NCBI RefSeq assembly: GCF_900142005.1
Contig: NZ_FQZL01000024.1
Span: 1-64,000, forward strand
Direction of reading: 5' to 3'
DNA: 64,000 nucleotides
Source: Dethiosulfatibacter aminovorans DSM 17477
Lineage (GTDB): Bacteria; Bacillota; Clostridia; Tissierellales; Dethiosulfatibacteraceae
Positions 43,043 to 51,090 of this stretch are shown one piece after another; the stretch's first letter is position 1; each line of letters begins with the position of its first letter. Position numbers and translations under genes: made by a program. The notes beneath the pieces were generated by a model. It saw only the letters and a list, made by a program, of their open reading frames with translations. It was not told the DNA's origin and did no database searches.

Positions 43043-43588
43043 TTGGAATTTTTGAAAAAACTTAAAGACAATATGTTCTTTAAAAGATGGTTCAAAACAC
43101 CTTATACATATGTGATGGGAGCAATTCTCCTTTCAATTTTTCAAATAGTTACATTTGGACTTACCGGAAATCCGTGGGGAGTTTCAGGAGTTTTGGCAAA
43201 CTGGGGTGCGTGGCTGTATGAAGCAGTAGGCGGAAGCGTTGACAAATGGTACTACTTCAGCAGCGAAGGAGCTCAGAGAACTCTTGAGGCAGGTTTCATG
43301 AACCACGGCGGAACTATGAGGAATTTAGGTATAATATTTGGAGCGTTGTTTGCGTCTTTGATGGCTTCTCAGTTCAAAATCAAGAAGATCAAGTCAAAGA
43401 AACAGGTAGTAGCTGCAATATTAGGTGGACTATTCATGGGTTATGGAGCTAGAATCGCAGGAGGATGTAATATTGGTGCATTGTACAGCGGTATAACTTC
43501 ACTTTCCTTGTCAGGCTGGGTATTTGCTTTCTTTATGTTCTTTGGAGCAGTAACTGGAAGCAAGCTGCTTGTGAAATACTTCATGTAG
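43043..43588 (+). CDS. YeeE/YedE-family transporter, subunit 2
   Basis: 181 aa from a TTG start with GGAGGTG upstream. About four membrane spans; the conserved ARIAGGCNIGALYSGI with Cys142 is the counterpart of GGCASG in subunit 1. Canonical YeeE is one chain with both halves, so subunits 1 and 2 probably assemble. The loop WYYFSSEGAQRTLEAGF between spans looks extracytoplasmic. Confidence 0.85.
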   Translation: MEFLKKLKDNMFFKRWFKTPYTYVMGAILLSIFQIVTFGLTGNPWGVSGVLANWGAWLYEAVGGSVDKWYYFSSEGAQRTLEAGFMNHGGTMRNLGIIFGALFASLMASQFKIKKIKSKKQVVAAILGGLFMGYGARIAGGCNIGALYSGITSLSLSGWVFAFFMFFGAVTGSKLLVKYFM

Positions 43589-43611
43589 AAGGTATTAAAA
43601 TTTAATATTGC

Positions 43612-43639
43612 AATTATGCTTGCCTCGGCAAGCATAATT
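43612..43639 (+). other. Intercistronic hairpin
   Basis: AATTATGCTTGC (43612-43623) and GCAAGCATAATT (43628-43639) form a perfect 12-bp stem with a CTCG loop, between yeeE subunit 2 and the reductase gene. No T-tract follows. It may mark an RNA processing or 3'-protection site that sets different mRNA levels. Confidence 0.6.
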
Positions 43640-43678
43640 AGTACGGAAAAATTCATACAATACGGAGGAGATATAGAT

Positions 43679-44905
43679 ATGGCAAGAGAAAAGAAAGTTG
43701 AATATTATGACGTTGTAGTTATAGGAGCCGGCGCAGCTGGTCTTACGGCTGCAATTTACAGTGCAAGAGCAAGACTGAACACATTGATTATGGAGAAGGC
43801 TCTGGTTGGTGGACTTGCAACATATACCAATGAAATTGAAAACTATCCGGGATTCCCCAACAGCCCAAAAGGTGAAGAGATTACTGACGAGATGAAGGCT
43901 CAGGCAAAGAAAATGGGTGTCAAGTTCAAGTTGACAGAAGTTCAAAAAGTTGAACTTGAGGGAGAAGAAAAGGTAGTTGAAACTTTCAGAAACAAGTTCA
44001 TTGCAAAATCTGTAATACTTGCAACCGGTGGAAGACCACGTATAACAAAAGCTAAAAATGAAGAGGATTACCTGTTCGACAAGGGTATATCATTCTGTGC
44101 AACCTGTGATGCGGCAGCGAATACTGACAAGACTGTTGTAGTCATTGGTAGTGGGGATGCTGCAATTGAGGAAGGAATGTTCCTTACAAAATTTGCAAAA
44201 AAAGTAATAGTATCTGTTATGCATGATGAAGGTACAATGGACTGTAATGAAATAGCCAAGGAAGCGGCTCTGGCAAACCCTAAAATGGAATTCATCTGGA
44301 ATACGGTTGTTGAATCATTTGAAGGGGAAGGACACCTTGATACAGTGGTTCTCAAAGATCTTAAGGCAAACAAGCTTGTACCTGTGAAATGCGACAACTG
44401 TTTCGAATTCATAGGCTATGTTCCAAATACTGAAATATTCAAGGAGCAGATAGACCTTACACCACAGGGATATATCCTTACAAATGACAGAATGGAAACG
44501 AATATAGAAGGTGTATTTGCTTGTGGAGACGTAAGGGAAAAATGGCTCAAGCAGGTTGCTACAGCTGTTGGCGATGGAGCTATTGCAGGATTCGCAGCAG
44601 AAAAATACATTGCTGAAAGCGAAGTGTTTGAACAAACAATCATGAAGAAAGACAAGAATGGAGCAATTTATGTATATAATGCAATAGAGGCTGACCAGAG
44701 AGAACTTCTTCCATTGATTGAAGAAATGACTGAAAAGCACAGGGCAGATTTCAATTTCTGCAAGATTGATGTATACAAGTCTGACGGACTTGCAAAGAGA
44801 CTTGGTAGAACAGAATACCCATATGTTGCGATTGTTAAGGATGGACAAGTAGCTGAGTATGTTACTGAAGTCAATGAAGACGCAATAATGGCAGCAATAA
44901 AATAG
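43679..44905 (+). CDS. Thioredoxin reductase-like flavoprotein with C-terminal thioredoxin fold lacking CxxC
   Basis: 408 aa from the ATG at 43679 (GGAGGAGAT upstream). Residues about 1-320 are thioredoxin reductase-like: FAD motif VVVIGAGAAGLTAAIYSAR, redox pair Cys140-x-x-Cys143 (FCATCDAA), NAD(P)H motif VVVIGSGDAAIEEG, and GVFACGDVRE. About 85 extra residues at the end resemble a thioredoxin fold (NGAIYVYNA... YPYVAIVKDGQVAEY, with the cis-Pro), but the usual WCGPC position has no Cys; a single Cys occurs at FNFCKIDVY. It may reduce TusA-bound or imported sulfane sulfur. Last gene of the transporter operon. Confidence 0.85.
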   Translation: MAREKKVEYYDVVVIGAGAAGLTAAIYSARARLNTLIMEKALVGGLATYTNEIENYPGFPNSPKGEEITDEMKAQAKKMGVKFKLTEVQKVELEGEEKVVETFRNKFIAKSVILATGGRPRITKAKNEEDYLFDKGISFCATCDAAANTDKTVVVIGSGDAAIEEGMFLTKFAKKVIVSVMHDEGTMDCNEIAKEAALANPKMEFIWNTVVESFEGEGHLDTVVLKDLKANKLVPVKCDNCFEFIGYVPNTEIFKEQIDLTPQGYILTNDRMETNIEGVFACGDVREKWLKQVATAVGDGAIAGFAAEKYIAESEVFEQTIMKKDKNGAIYVYNAIEADQRELLPLIEEMTEKHRADFNFCKIDVYKSDGLAKRLGRTEYPYVAIVKDGQVAEYVTEVNEDAIMAAIK

Positions 44906-44918
44906 TCAAAAGCAAATT

Positions 44919-44954
44919 AAATCCCTGCAGGATGCAACAATCTTGCAGGGATTT
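44919..44954 (+). terminator. Hairpin after the transporter operon
   Basis: AAATCCCTGCA (44919-44929) pairs with TGCAGGGATTT (44944-44954), 11 bp perfect. Only a short T-run follows. By coincidence or not, the loop contains AACAATCTTG. Confidence 0.75.
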
Positions 44955-44976
44955 GTTATAGCTTGAGAAGGATAAA

Positions 44977-46518
44977 TCAATTCACCTTATAGATTTTCAC
45001 AGACCATTCATCTCTGTACATATACCGCACTATTCGCATCCCATAGGGGCTTGTAAATTCCTTTTCAAGGGTGCAGTTCTCTTCGAAAAATTCATTCATG
45101 TCGTCGTAGTAGTAATAAAGATTGCCGTAAATTCCGTTCCAAACCGGGCGATGGTCATATATGAAGTCCATTTCTTCAGGATAGATTATATATTCTATAT
45201 CGTTGGAATTTATGTATTCTTCAAAATTCAGATCATTGTCCTTCAGGTAATGGAGGTTCCTGTAATCCAGAAGGCTTCCGTTGCCAAAATAGAATTCCGC
45301 ATTCAGGTTACAAAGCACCTTGTCTTCAGCTGATACAATTTCAGCTATATTTTCTATATAATCTTCATAATCATTGTTCAAATATGGATAGATATTGAAG
45401 ATTGAAAAATAAAAAAGCAAAGTGCAGGTGGCAAAGGTTATTATCCTTTTGATATTTGTCCTGTTGACAAGATTGAGATAAATAAGCCACATGAAGGGCA
45501 CCTGAAAAACAAAGCTGGTTTGGTTGAATCTTCCGATAACCACATATGTAATGTTTATTCCGGCTATGCAGAGAAGAAGTCCGGCAAGATAGTGCTCCTC
45601 TCTGTTTTTGATTATGCAGTACAATGCGCTTGCAATGGAAAAAATAAAGAGCCAGAACTGAAACTTTATATAGGGGGTATAGTAGGTGCCGCTTACTGAA
45701 TAATAAAGCTTCATATAGAAATATTTGAGGGTAGAAAGTTTGGTGGATGGTGTTTCCAATACTCCAAACTGATCTCCGATCTTCATATAGTGGTATATGA
45801 AGTTTGAATCAAAGGAGAAGCTTATTGCTACAAAAATGAATGCAATGATCCCTGTGATAAGAACATATATAGCCAGAGAAGATATTTTTTCCCTTTTGAC
45901 AATGAATATATCGTAAAGATACAGCAGTCCTGTTATAGCGGAAATAAAGAGGGCATTTGGATGAAAACCGATGGCTAAACCTGTTAACAATGCCAGAAGT
46001 ACAGGCTTCAGCATTGAAGAGATATTTCTGTAATAAATGTAGTAGGAAGTAATCATAAGAAAGAGTATCAGGATTTCCTGTCTTGCAAAATGCGATGCAT
46101 AGATATATTGTATATCCAATGAAAGAACTACAGTTGAAATCAGTGCAAAACTCAAGTCCCTTGTTTTTCTAAAGTTGACAAGGTAGAAGACGTACAATAT
46201 GCCGCAAGAAGCCAACAGGGAAACAAGACGCACAGTGAAGGGAGAGTAGCCCATCAATAAAATGAAGGCAGCTTGAATATAATGAAATATAATTTTTATT
46301 CCATGTGGGAATCTCCTATATGTATTAAAAAAAGTTTCAGTAACTGCCGGTGATCCGGATTCAAGATAATTTCTGGACAGTCCGCTTAACCAGCTTTCGT
46401 CAGAGTGGATAAATGGAAAGTTGTCAAGGAAGAGTATGTTAATTAATAGATAAACAAATATATACATCAATATGGGTTTTTCTAAAAAATATTTGGCCTT
46501 ATCTTTAAATGGGTTCAT
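44977..46518 (-). CDS. Membrane glycosyltransferase, GT-C fold (GT39/ArnT-like)
   Basis: 513 aa with about ten to eleven membrane spans. The N-terminal acidic motif in the first outer loop (FIHSDESWLSGLSRNYLES) is the mark of GT-C enzymes that use polyprenyl-phosphate sugars. The soluble C-terminus (about 400-513) is acidic and aromatic. Acceptor unknown. It sits alone on the minus strand between the two sulfur operons. Confidence 0.82.
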   Translation of the reverse strand: MNPFKDKAKYFLEKPILMYIFVYLLINILFLDNFPFIHSDESWLSGLSRNYLESGSPAVTETFFNTYRRFPHGIKIIFHYIQAAFILLMGYSPFTVRLVSLLASCGILYVFYLVNFRKTRDLSFALISTVVLSLDIQYIYASHFARQEILILFLMITSYYIYYRNISSMLKPVLLALLTGLAIGFHPNALFISAITGLLYLYDIFIVKREKISSLAIYVLITGIIAFIFVAISFSFDSNFIYHYMKIGDQFGVLETPSTKLSTLKYFYMKLYYSVSGTYYTPYIKFQFWLFIFSIASALYCIIKNREEHYLAGLLLCIAGINITYVVIGRFNQTSFVFQVPFMWLIYLNLVNRTNIKRIITFATCTLLFYFSIFNIYPYLNNDYEDYIENIAEIVSAEDKVLCNLNAEFYFGNGSLLDYRNLHYLKDNDLNFEEYINSNDIEYIIYPEEMDFIYDHRPVWNGIYGNLYYYYDDMNEFFEENCTLEKEFTSPYGMRIVRYMYRDEWSVKIYKVN

Positions 46519-46660
46519 GTTTTTTACTCCAAAATCTAATATTTAGTATCATTATACTAAATATTATAGTAATATTAAACTATATTATCTATTCAAATGC
46601 TATATTAAAAAATGTGATATCCAAAAGCAAACGTTATGACTTATAATTATTGTGTATTAT

Positions 46661-46697
46661 TTAACAATCTTGAAACGATTATTATTAAACAATCTTG
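46661..46697. promoter_or_regulatory. Two copies of the shared TTAACAATCTTG motif
   Basis: TTAACAATCTTG at 46661-46672 and TAAACAATCTTG at 46686-46697, 25 bp apart and in the same orientation, about 65-100 bp before the rhodanese lipoprotein start. A weaker third match (CAACAAATCTTTAAC) follows. The same 12-mer, inverted, stands before the YeeE operon. Confidence 0.55.
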
Positions 46698-46759
46698 CAA
46701 CAAATCTTTAACAACACCAAGAAACTCAAATCAATAAAATTATGGATGGAGGACGGCAT

Positions 46760-47680
46760 ATGCGTAAATTATCGTTACTACTTGTACTATGTATGGTTCT
46801 TGTATCTGCTATGGGATTGACTGGATGTGCATCCTATGATTTTGCAGAAACCGATACTGCTGTTGTTTCAGCGGAAGATGCCTTGGTCATGATGGCTTCC
46901 GGCAATGTAGTGCTAGTAGATATGCAGGACGAAGATGATTATAACAAAAGTCATGTTGAAAATTCGGTTAACATTCAAAGAAGCGATATCAATGTGAATG
47001 AACCTTTCAGCAACATGATTGCTCCCAAGGAAACTATAGAAAAAGTCATGGGCAGCAGAGGTATATCAAACGACACCATGGTTATTGCTTATGACAATAA
47101 GAATAACATGGATGCATCAAGATTATGGTGGACATTGAAGGTCTACGGACATGACAATGTTAAGGTGGTAAGCGGCGGACTTACAGCATTGGAAGCTGCA
47201 GGTGCAGTGTGTACCGACATTGTTCCTGTAATTGCAAAGGCTGAATTTACAGCAGCTGACAAGAACGAAGAATATATTGCAACAAAAGCGGATATAGAAG
47301 CGCAGGTCAATGAACCTGATGCAAACATTATGCTTATAGATACAAGATCTTTTGAGGAATTCAATGCGGGAACAATACCTGGTTCCGTAAATATTGAATA
47401 CCTTATGAACAATCACAACGACAAGACTATAAAGTCGCCAAGAGATATTCAAATCACATACATTGAAAAAGGGCTTGAACCTGAAATGACGGCAGTATTA
47501 TACTGCAAGACCTCAATAAGGGGAGCAGAAACATTTGTTGCCCTGTGGAATGCAGGATATAGAAATATCAAGCTATATGATGGGGCATGGCTGGAGTGGA
47601 GCTCCGACGAGGATGCTCCTTCGGATGTACCGGCAGATAATTCTACACCTGTAAACTCAAACAGTCAGGATAATAGTTAA
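46760..47680 (+). CDS. Two-domain rhodanese lipoprotein
   Basis: 306 aa from the ATG at 46760 behind GGAGG. Signal peptide with lipobox GLTGC (lipidated Cys23). Two rhodanese domains as in thiosulfate:cyanide/mercaptopyruvate sulfurtransferases. In domain 2 the active loop is YCKTSIRG (Cys249). In domain 1 the matching place reads AYDNKNN with Asp112, so that domain is structural, as is usual for the first domain of this family. The C-terminus is Asp/Ser/Asn-rich. It would handle thiosulfate or sulfane sulfur on the outer face of the membrane. Next gene 27 bp downstream. Confidence 0.88.
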   Translation: MRKLSLLLVLCMVLVSAMGLTGCASYDFAETDTAVVSAEDALVMMASGNVVLVDMQDEDDYNKSHVENSVNIQRSDINVNEPFSNMIAPKETIEKVMGSRGISNDTMVIAYDNKNNMDASRLWWTLKVYGHDNVKVVSGGLTALEAAGAVCTDIVPVIAKAEFTAADKNEEYIATKADIEAQVNEPDANIMLIDTRSFEEFNAGTIPGSVNIEYLMNNHNDKTIKSPRDIQITYIEKGLEPEMTAVLYCKTSIRGAETFVALWNAGYRNIKLYDGAWLEWSSDEDAPSDVPADNSTPVNSNSQDNS

Positions 47681-47707
47681 AACTATTATTAAAATAAGGA
47701 GGAGAAT

Positions 47708-49483
47708 ATGAATAAGATTTTGAAAAGGTTACTGGTACTATTGACTGTATTGGCTATGGTATTCAGTATGGTGGCATGTGCACCAAAGACAGAAGAACCA
47801 GAGGCACCAGCAGAAACTGAAACACCGGCAGAAACTGAAACACCTGAAGAACCGACGGCGGACGTACTTGCAGATGCAGTTAATGCATACTTCGCAGAAA
47901 TGCCTGATGATATCTACAAGATTAATCAGAATGCTTTCCTTGAAAAGGTTGAGGAAGGCGAAGATATGTTCATTCTTGATATCAGACAAGCTGACGCTTA
48001 TGCTGCAGGACACGTAAAAGGAGCTGTAAACGCACCTTGGGGACCTGCAATAGCTGAAAACTTGAAGTACATACCACAGGACAAGACGGTTTATGTTTAC
48101 TGCTATTCAGGACAAACAGCAGGACAGACTGTTATGACACTGAATGCAGCCGGCGTTGATGCCAAATCTGTAAATCTTGGATTTAACTATGGAATATCAA
48201 GGGTTGACGGTTATGAGGCGCTTATCACTACAGATGTTGCTGAATTCGGTACTGAAGAGTACGAAATTGCTCCTGAAATACAGGATGCTCTGAACGCTTA
48301 CTATGCAGGACTTGCTGATGTTGCTGATACAATTTTCAAGAACTACAAGATTTCTGAAGCAAGCTTGAGAGAAATGATTGACAACAACGATGACAGCATT
48401 TACATCCTTTCAATCAGAAGTGAAGCTGACTATGCAGACGGACACATCATAGGTGCCGAGCAAATATCATTTGAAGCGGGAATGCAGGAAAACTTTGCAT
48501 CGCTTCCAATGGACAAAAAAATAGTTGTTTACTGCTACACAGGACAGACTGCAGGACAAACTACTGCAGGATTGAGATTGTTGGGTTATGACGCTGTTTC
48601 ACTTAACGGTGGAATGGGGATGTCAATCAATGCTCCTATTGGATGGGCAAACCAAGGATTCCCTGTACACGTAGTAGAAGAAGCTGCAAACGACTACTTT
48701 GCAAATCTTCCGGATGACATCAACAAGATCAAGCAGGATACATTCCTTGAAAAGGTAGCTGCTGGGGAAGATATGTTTGTACTTGATATAAGGCAAGCTG
48801 ATGCTTATGCTGAAGGACACGTAAAGGGAGCTGTAAATGCACCTTGGGGACCTGCAATAGCTGAAAACTTGAAATACATACCACAGGACAAAACAGTTTA
48901 TGTTTATTGTTATTCTGGACAGACTGCAGGACAGGCTGTTGCCACTCTTCAGATGGCAGGAGTTGATGCCAAATCTGTAAATCTTGGATTCAACTATGGT
49001 ATTTCGAAGGTAGAAGGATATGAAGCGCAGATTGAAACTACTGAAAATGCCTTTGGAATGGAAGAAGTTGAAATTGCACCTGCAATGCAGGCAGCATTTG
49101 ACATGTACTACAGCGGACTTGCTGATGTGGCTGATACAGTTTACAAAAACTACAAGGTAAGCGAGCAAAACCTTAAGGATATGATTGATGCATCTGACGA
49201 TTCAATCTATGTTCTTTCAATCAGAAGTGAAGCGGATTATGCCGCAGGACATATTCCTACAGCAGTTCAAATGAACTACGGAAAAGGAATGCAGGAAAAC
49301 TTCAATACTCTTCCTAGAGATAAGACAATTGTTGTTTACTGCTATACAGGACAGACTGCAGGACAAACTACAGCAGTTCTTAGATTCCTTGGATATGACG
49401 CTGTATCACTTAACGGTGGTATGGGAATGGAATCAAATGCTCCTCTCGGATGGGCAAACCAGGGATTTGAAGTAGTACAATAA
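47708..49483 (+). CDS. Four-domain rhodanese lipoprotein
   Basis: 591 aa, AAGGAGGAG site. Lipoprotein signal with lipidated Cys24 (SMVAC), then a Glu/Pro/Thr-rich linker (about 27-50). Four rhodanese domains, each with an intact YCY(S/T)GQTAGQ loop: Cys132, 276, 401 and 545. Spacings 144/125/144 show an A-B-A'-B' order made by an exact 269-residue duplication; A and A' share long identical stretches such as GHVKGAVNAPWGP. The protein should be a surface sulfane-sulfur carrier or transferase with four active sites. It follows the two-domain rhodanese and a good terminator ends the unit. Confidence 0.9.
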   Translation: MNKILKRLLVLLTVLAMVFSMVACAPKTEEPEAPAETETPAETETPEEPTADVLADAVNAYFAEMPDDIYKINQNAFLEKVEEGEDMFILDIRQADAYAAGHVKGAVNAPWGPAIAENLKYIPQDKTVYVYCYSGQTAGQTVMTLNAAGVDAKSVNLGFNYGISRVDGYEALITTDVAEFGTEEYEIAPEIQDALNAYYAGLADVADTIFKNYKISEASLREMIDNNDDSIYILSIRSEADYADGHIIGAEQISFEAGMQENFASLPMDKKIVVYCYTGQTAGQTTAGLRLLGYDAVSLNGGMGMSINAPIGWANQGFPVHVVEEAANDYFANLPDDINKIKQDTFLEKVAAGEDMFVLDIRQADAYAEGHVKGAVNAPWGPAIAENLKYIPQDKTVYVYCYSGQTAGQAVATLQMAGVDAKSVNLGFNYGISKVEGYEAQIETTENAFGMEEVEIAPAMQAAFDMYYSGLADVADTVYKNYKVSEQNLKDMIDASDDSIYVLSIRSEADYAAGHIPTAVQMNYGKGMQENFNTLPRDKTIVVYCYTGQTAGQTTAVLRFLGYDAVSLNGGMGMESNAPLGWANQGFEVVQ

Positions 49484-49504
49484 TCAATTGAATATTTGAA
49501 ACTT

Positions 49505-49537
49505 ACGGCGTTGCGATTATCGCAGCGCCGTATTTTT
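49505..49537 (+). terminator. Terminator of the rhodanese operon
   Basis: ACGGCGTTGCG (49505-49515) pairs with CGCAGCGCCGT (49521-49531; one mismatch) and is followed by ATTTTT. Confidence 0.88.
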
Positions 49538-49853
49538 AATGGTCCCGGAATTAAGCTCCGTGCCAGCTCCTTGCTCCCTCTTGGTAAAGTCTTATACAAA
49601 AGCACTTCTAAACACCTTGAATCGCTGGTATTTAGCCACCGGTACAACAATTTGAATATATATAATTGTGATTGTTGATACCTATTAGTCGAGACCTCAC
49701 TGATGTCGTACATGATTTCCTGGTTCTTGAAATATATCCGTCTTATGTCTTACGATATAATAATCGAAGATTGGGATAATGGGAGATTGGTAATATATGC
49801 TTTAACTGGGCATGGTTTTATGCTATAATGTTACACTGAAAGAGGTGACAATA
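49538..49853. other. Intergenic region before selU
   Basis: No gene with a credible start. The part 49540-49660 is less AT-rich than its surroundings and may be a decayed remnant. A promoter lies at its end: TTTAAC (49801-49806), 17 bp, extended -10 TGCTATAAT (49821-49829), then the AGAGGTGA site of the next gene. Confidence 0.55.
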
Positions 49854-50888
49854 ATGTTTTTGGAACTACCATACGAAAAATTTAATGAGAATGCAATATT
49901 TATCGATGTTAGAACTGAAATGGAATACGAGGAATCACATATTCCGAATTCGATAAATATCCCTCTCTTTACAAATGAAGAGAGAAAGGAGATAGGAACG
50001 GCCTATAAGCAGGAAAGTGTGGACCAGGCTAGAAGGCTCGGCGTCAAATACGCATCAAGGAAAATGAATGAAACTTTTGAAAAACTCCTTGAATTGAGAG
50101 GAGACCATAATCAGCGTCTCGTTGCATATTGTGCAAGAGGTGGATATAGAAGTACTTTCTTTTCCACTGCATTCAGTTCAATAGGAATCAGCGTACTGAA
50201 GATGAAAGGCGGATACAAGGCATACAGGAAATATGTCATGGAAACACTTCCTATATATAATGACGAGGTTGAATACATAGTTGTTCATGGAAATACCGGT
50301 ACTGGGAAAACTGATATCCTCAAAAATCTTAGGGAAAAAGGACTGGATGTACTTGACCTTGAAGGTGCGGCCAATCACAGAGGATCTCTTTTAGGAAGTA
50401 TAGGGCTTGGAGAATGCAAATCCCAGAAGCAGTTTGAATCAAATATTCTTGAACAAATGTCAGCTTTCAAGACGGACCATGTATATGTGGAAGCCGAAAG
50501 CAGAAGAATAGGGAAGGTTATGGTACCGAAATATATCCATGAGAAGATGCGTGATGGAAAGCATATATTTGTGAGTGGAGATATTGATTACAGAGTCGGG
50601 ATAATCAAAAAGGATTATATAGCAAGAGAAAACTGGAAAGAGGAATCCATGGAAGCACTTGACACCCTGCTCAAGTATATGGATAAAAGCAGAGTTGCGG
50701 AATTGAAGGACAGCCTTGAAAAAGGGGATGTGGATGGAGTAATAAAGAAGCTTATGCTTGAATATTACGATCCAATGTATATGAATAAATCTGATACTTA
50801 TGAATATGAGCTGAAGATTGAAGATATTACAGATGCTGAATTTGCAGCGGATAGAATTGAAGAGTGGCATAAGATAAACATCTTGTAG
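49854..50888 (+). CDS. mnmH: tRNA 2-selenouridine synthase
   Basis: 344 aa from the ATG at 49854. N-terminal rhodanese domain (AIFIDVRTEMEYEESHIPNSINIP; active Cys93 in AYCARGGYRS) and C-terminal P-loop domain (VVHGNTGTGKTD, Lys152, then DLEGAANHRGSLLG). MnmH/SelU geranylates 2-thiouridine and replaces sulfur by selenium from selenophosphate at the tRNA wobble base. It implies the organism has SelD, not seen here. Its position right after the YeeE/TusA/rhodanese cluster may mean those proteins also serve selenium. Confidence 0.93.
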   Translation: MFLELPYEKFNENAIFIDVRTEMEYEESHIPNSINIPLFTNEERKEIGTAYKQESVDQARRLGVKYASRKMNETFEKLLELRGDHNQRLVAYCARGGYRSTFFSTAFSSIGISVLKMKGGYKAYRKYVMETLPIYNDEVEYIVVHGNTGTGKTDILKNLREKGLDVLDLEGAANHRGSLLGSIGLGECKSQKQFESNILEQMSAFKTDHVYVEAESRRIGKVMVPKYIHEKMRDGKHIFVSGDIDYRVGIIKKDYIARENWKEESMEALDTLLKYMDKSRVAELKDSLEKGDVDGVIKKLMLEYYDPMYMNKSDTYEYELKIEDITDAEFAADRIEEWHKINIL

Positions 50889-51030
50889 AAGGTGTTTTTT
50901 CTTTTGTTCATGACGTTCAAGATAATTATCAGGGCTGGATGTCCGGAGAATTTCGGTTTTAGGTATTGTTGTTAGGGATTCTGCTTATAATAAGGAAGAA
51001 AAGAAAAATTAGAATTCGAGTAATTGGCAT

Positions 51031-51059
51031 TTGACAATAACGCTTTTTGAAATTATAAT
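51031..51059 (+). promoter_or_regulatory. Consensus sigma-A promoter
   Basis: Perfect TTGACA (51031-51036), 17-bp spacer, perfect TATAAT (51054-51059), about 30 bp before the flavin-reductase-like gene. A strong constitutive promoter is expected. Confidence 0.88.
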
Positions 51060-51090
51060 TTTAATGGACATAATTATGGAGGTGTTTAAT

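Noticed and set aside
44936-44946. AACAATCTTG inside the loop of the terminator after the transporter operon
   Set aside because: It matches the shared motif in part but lies in a terminator loop between convergent genes, so a regulatory role is unlikely.
47708-49483. Assembly artefact as the cause of the 269-residue repeat
   Set aside because: The two halves differ by many substitutions, so they are diverged copies rather than a duplicated read; long reads would still settle it.
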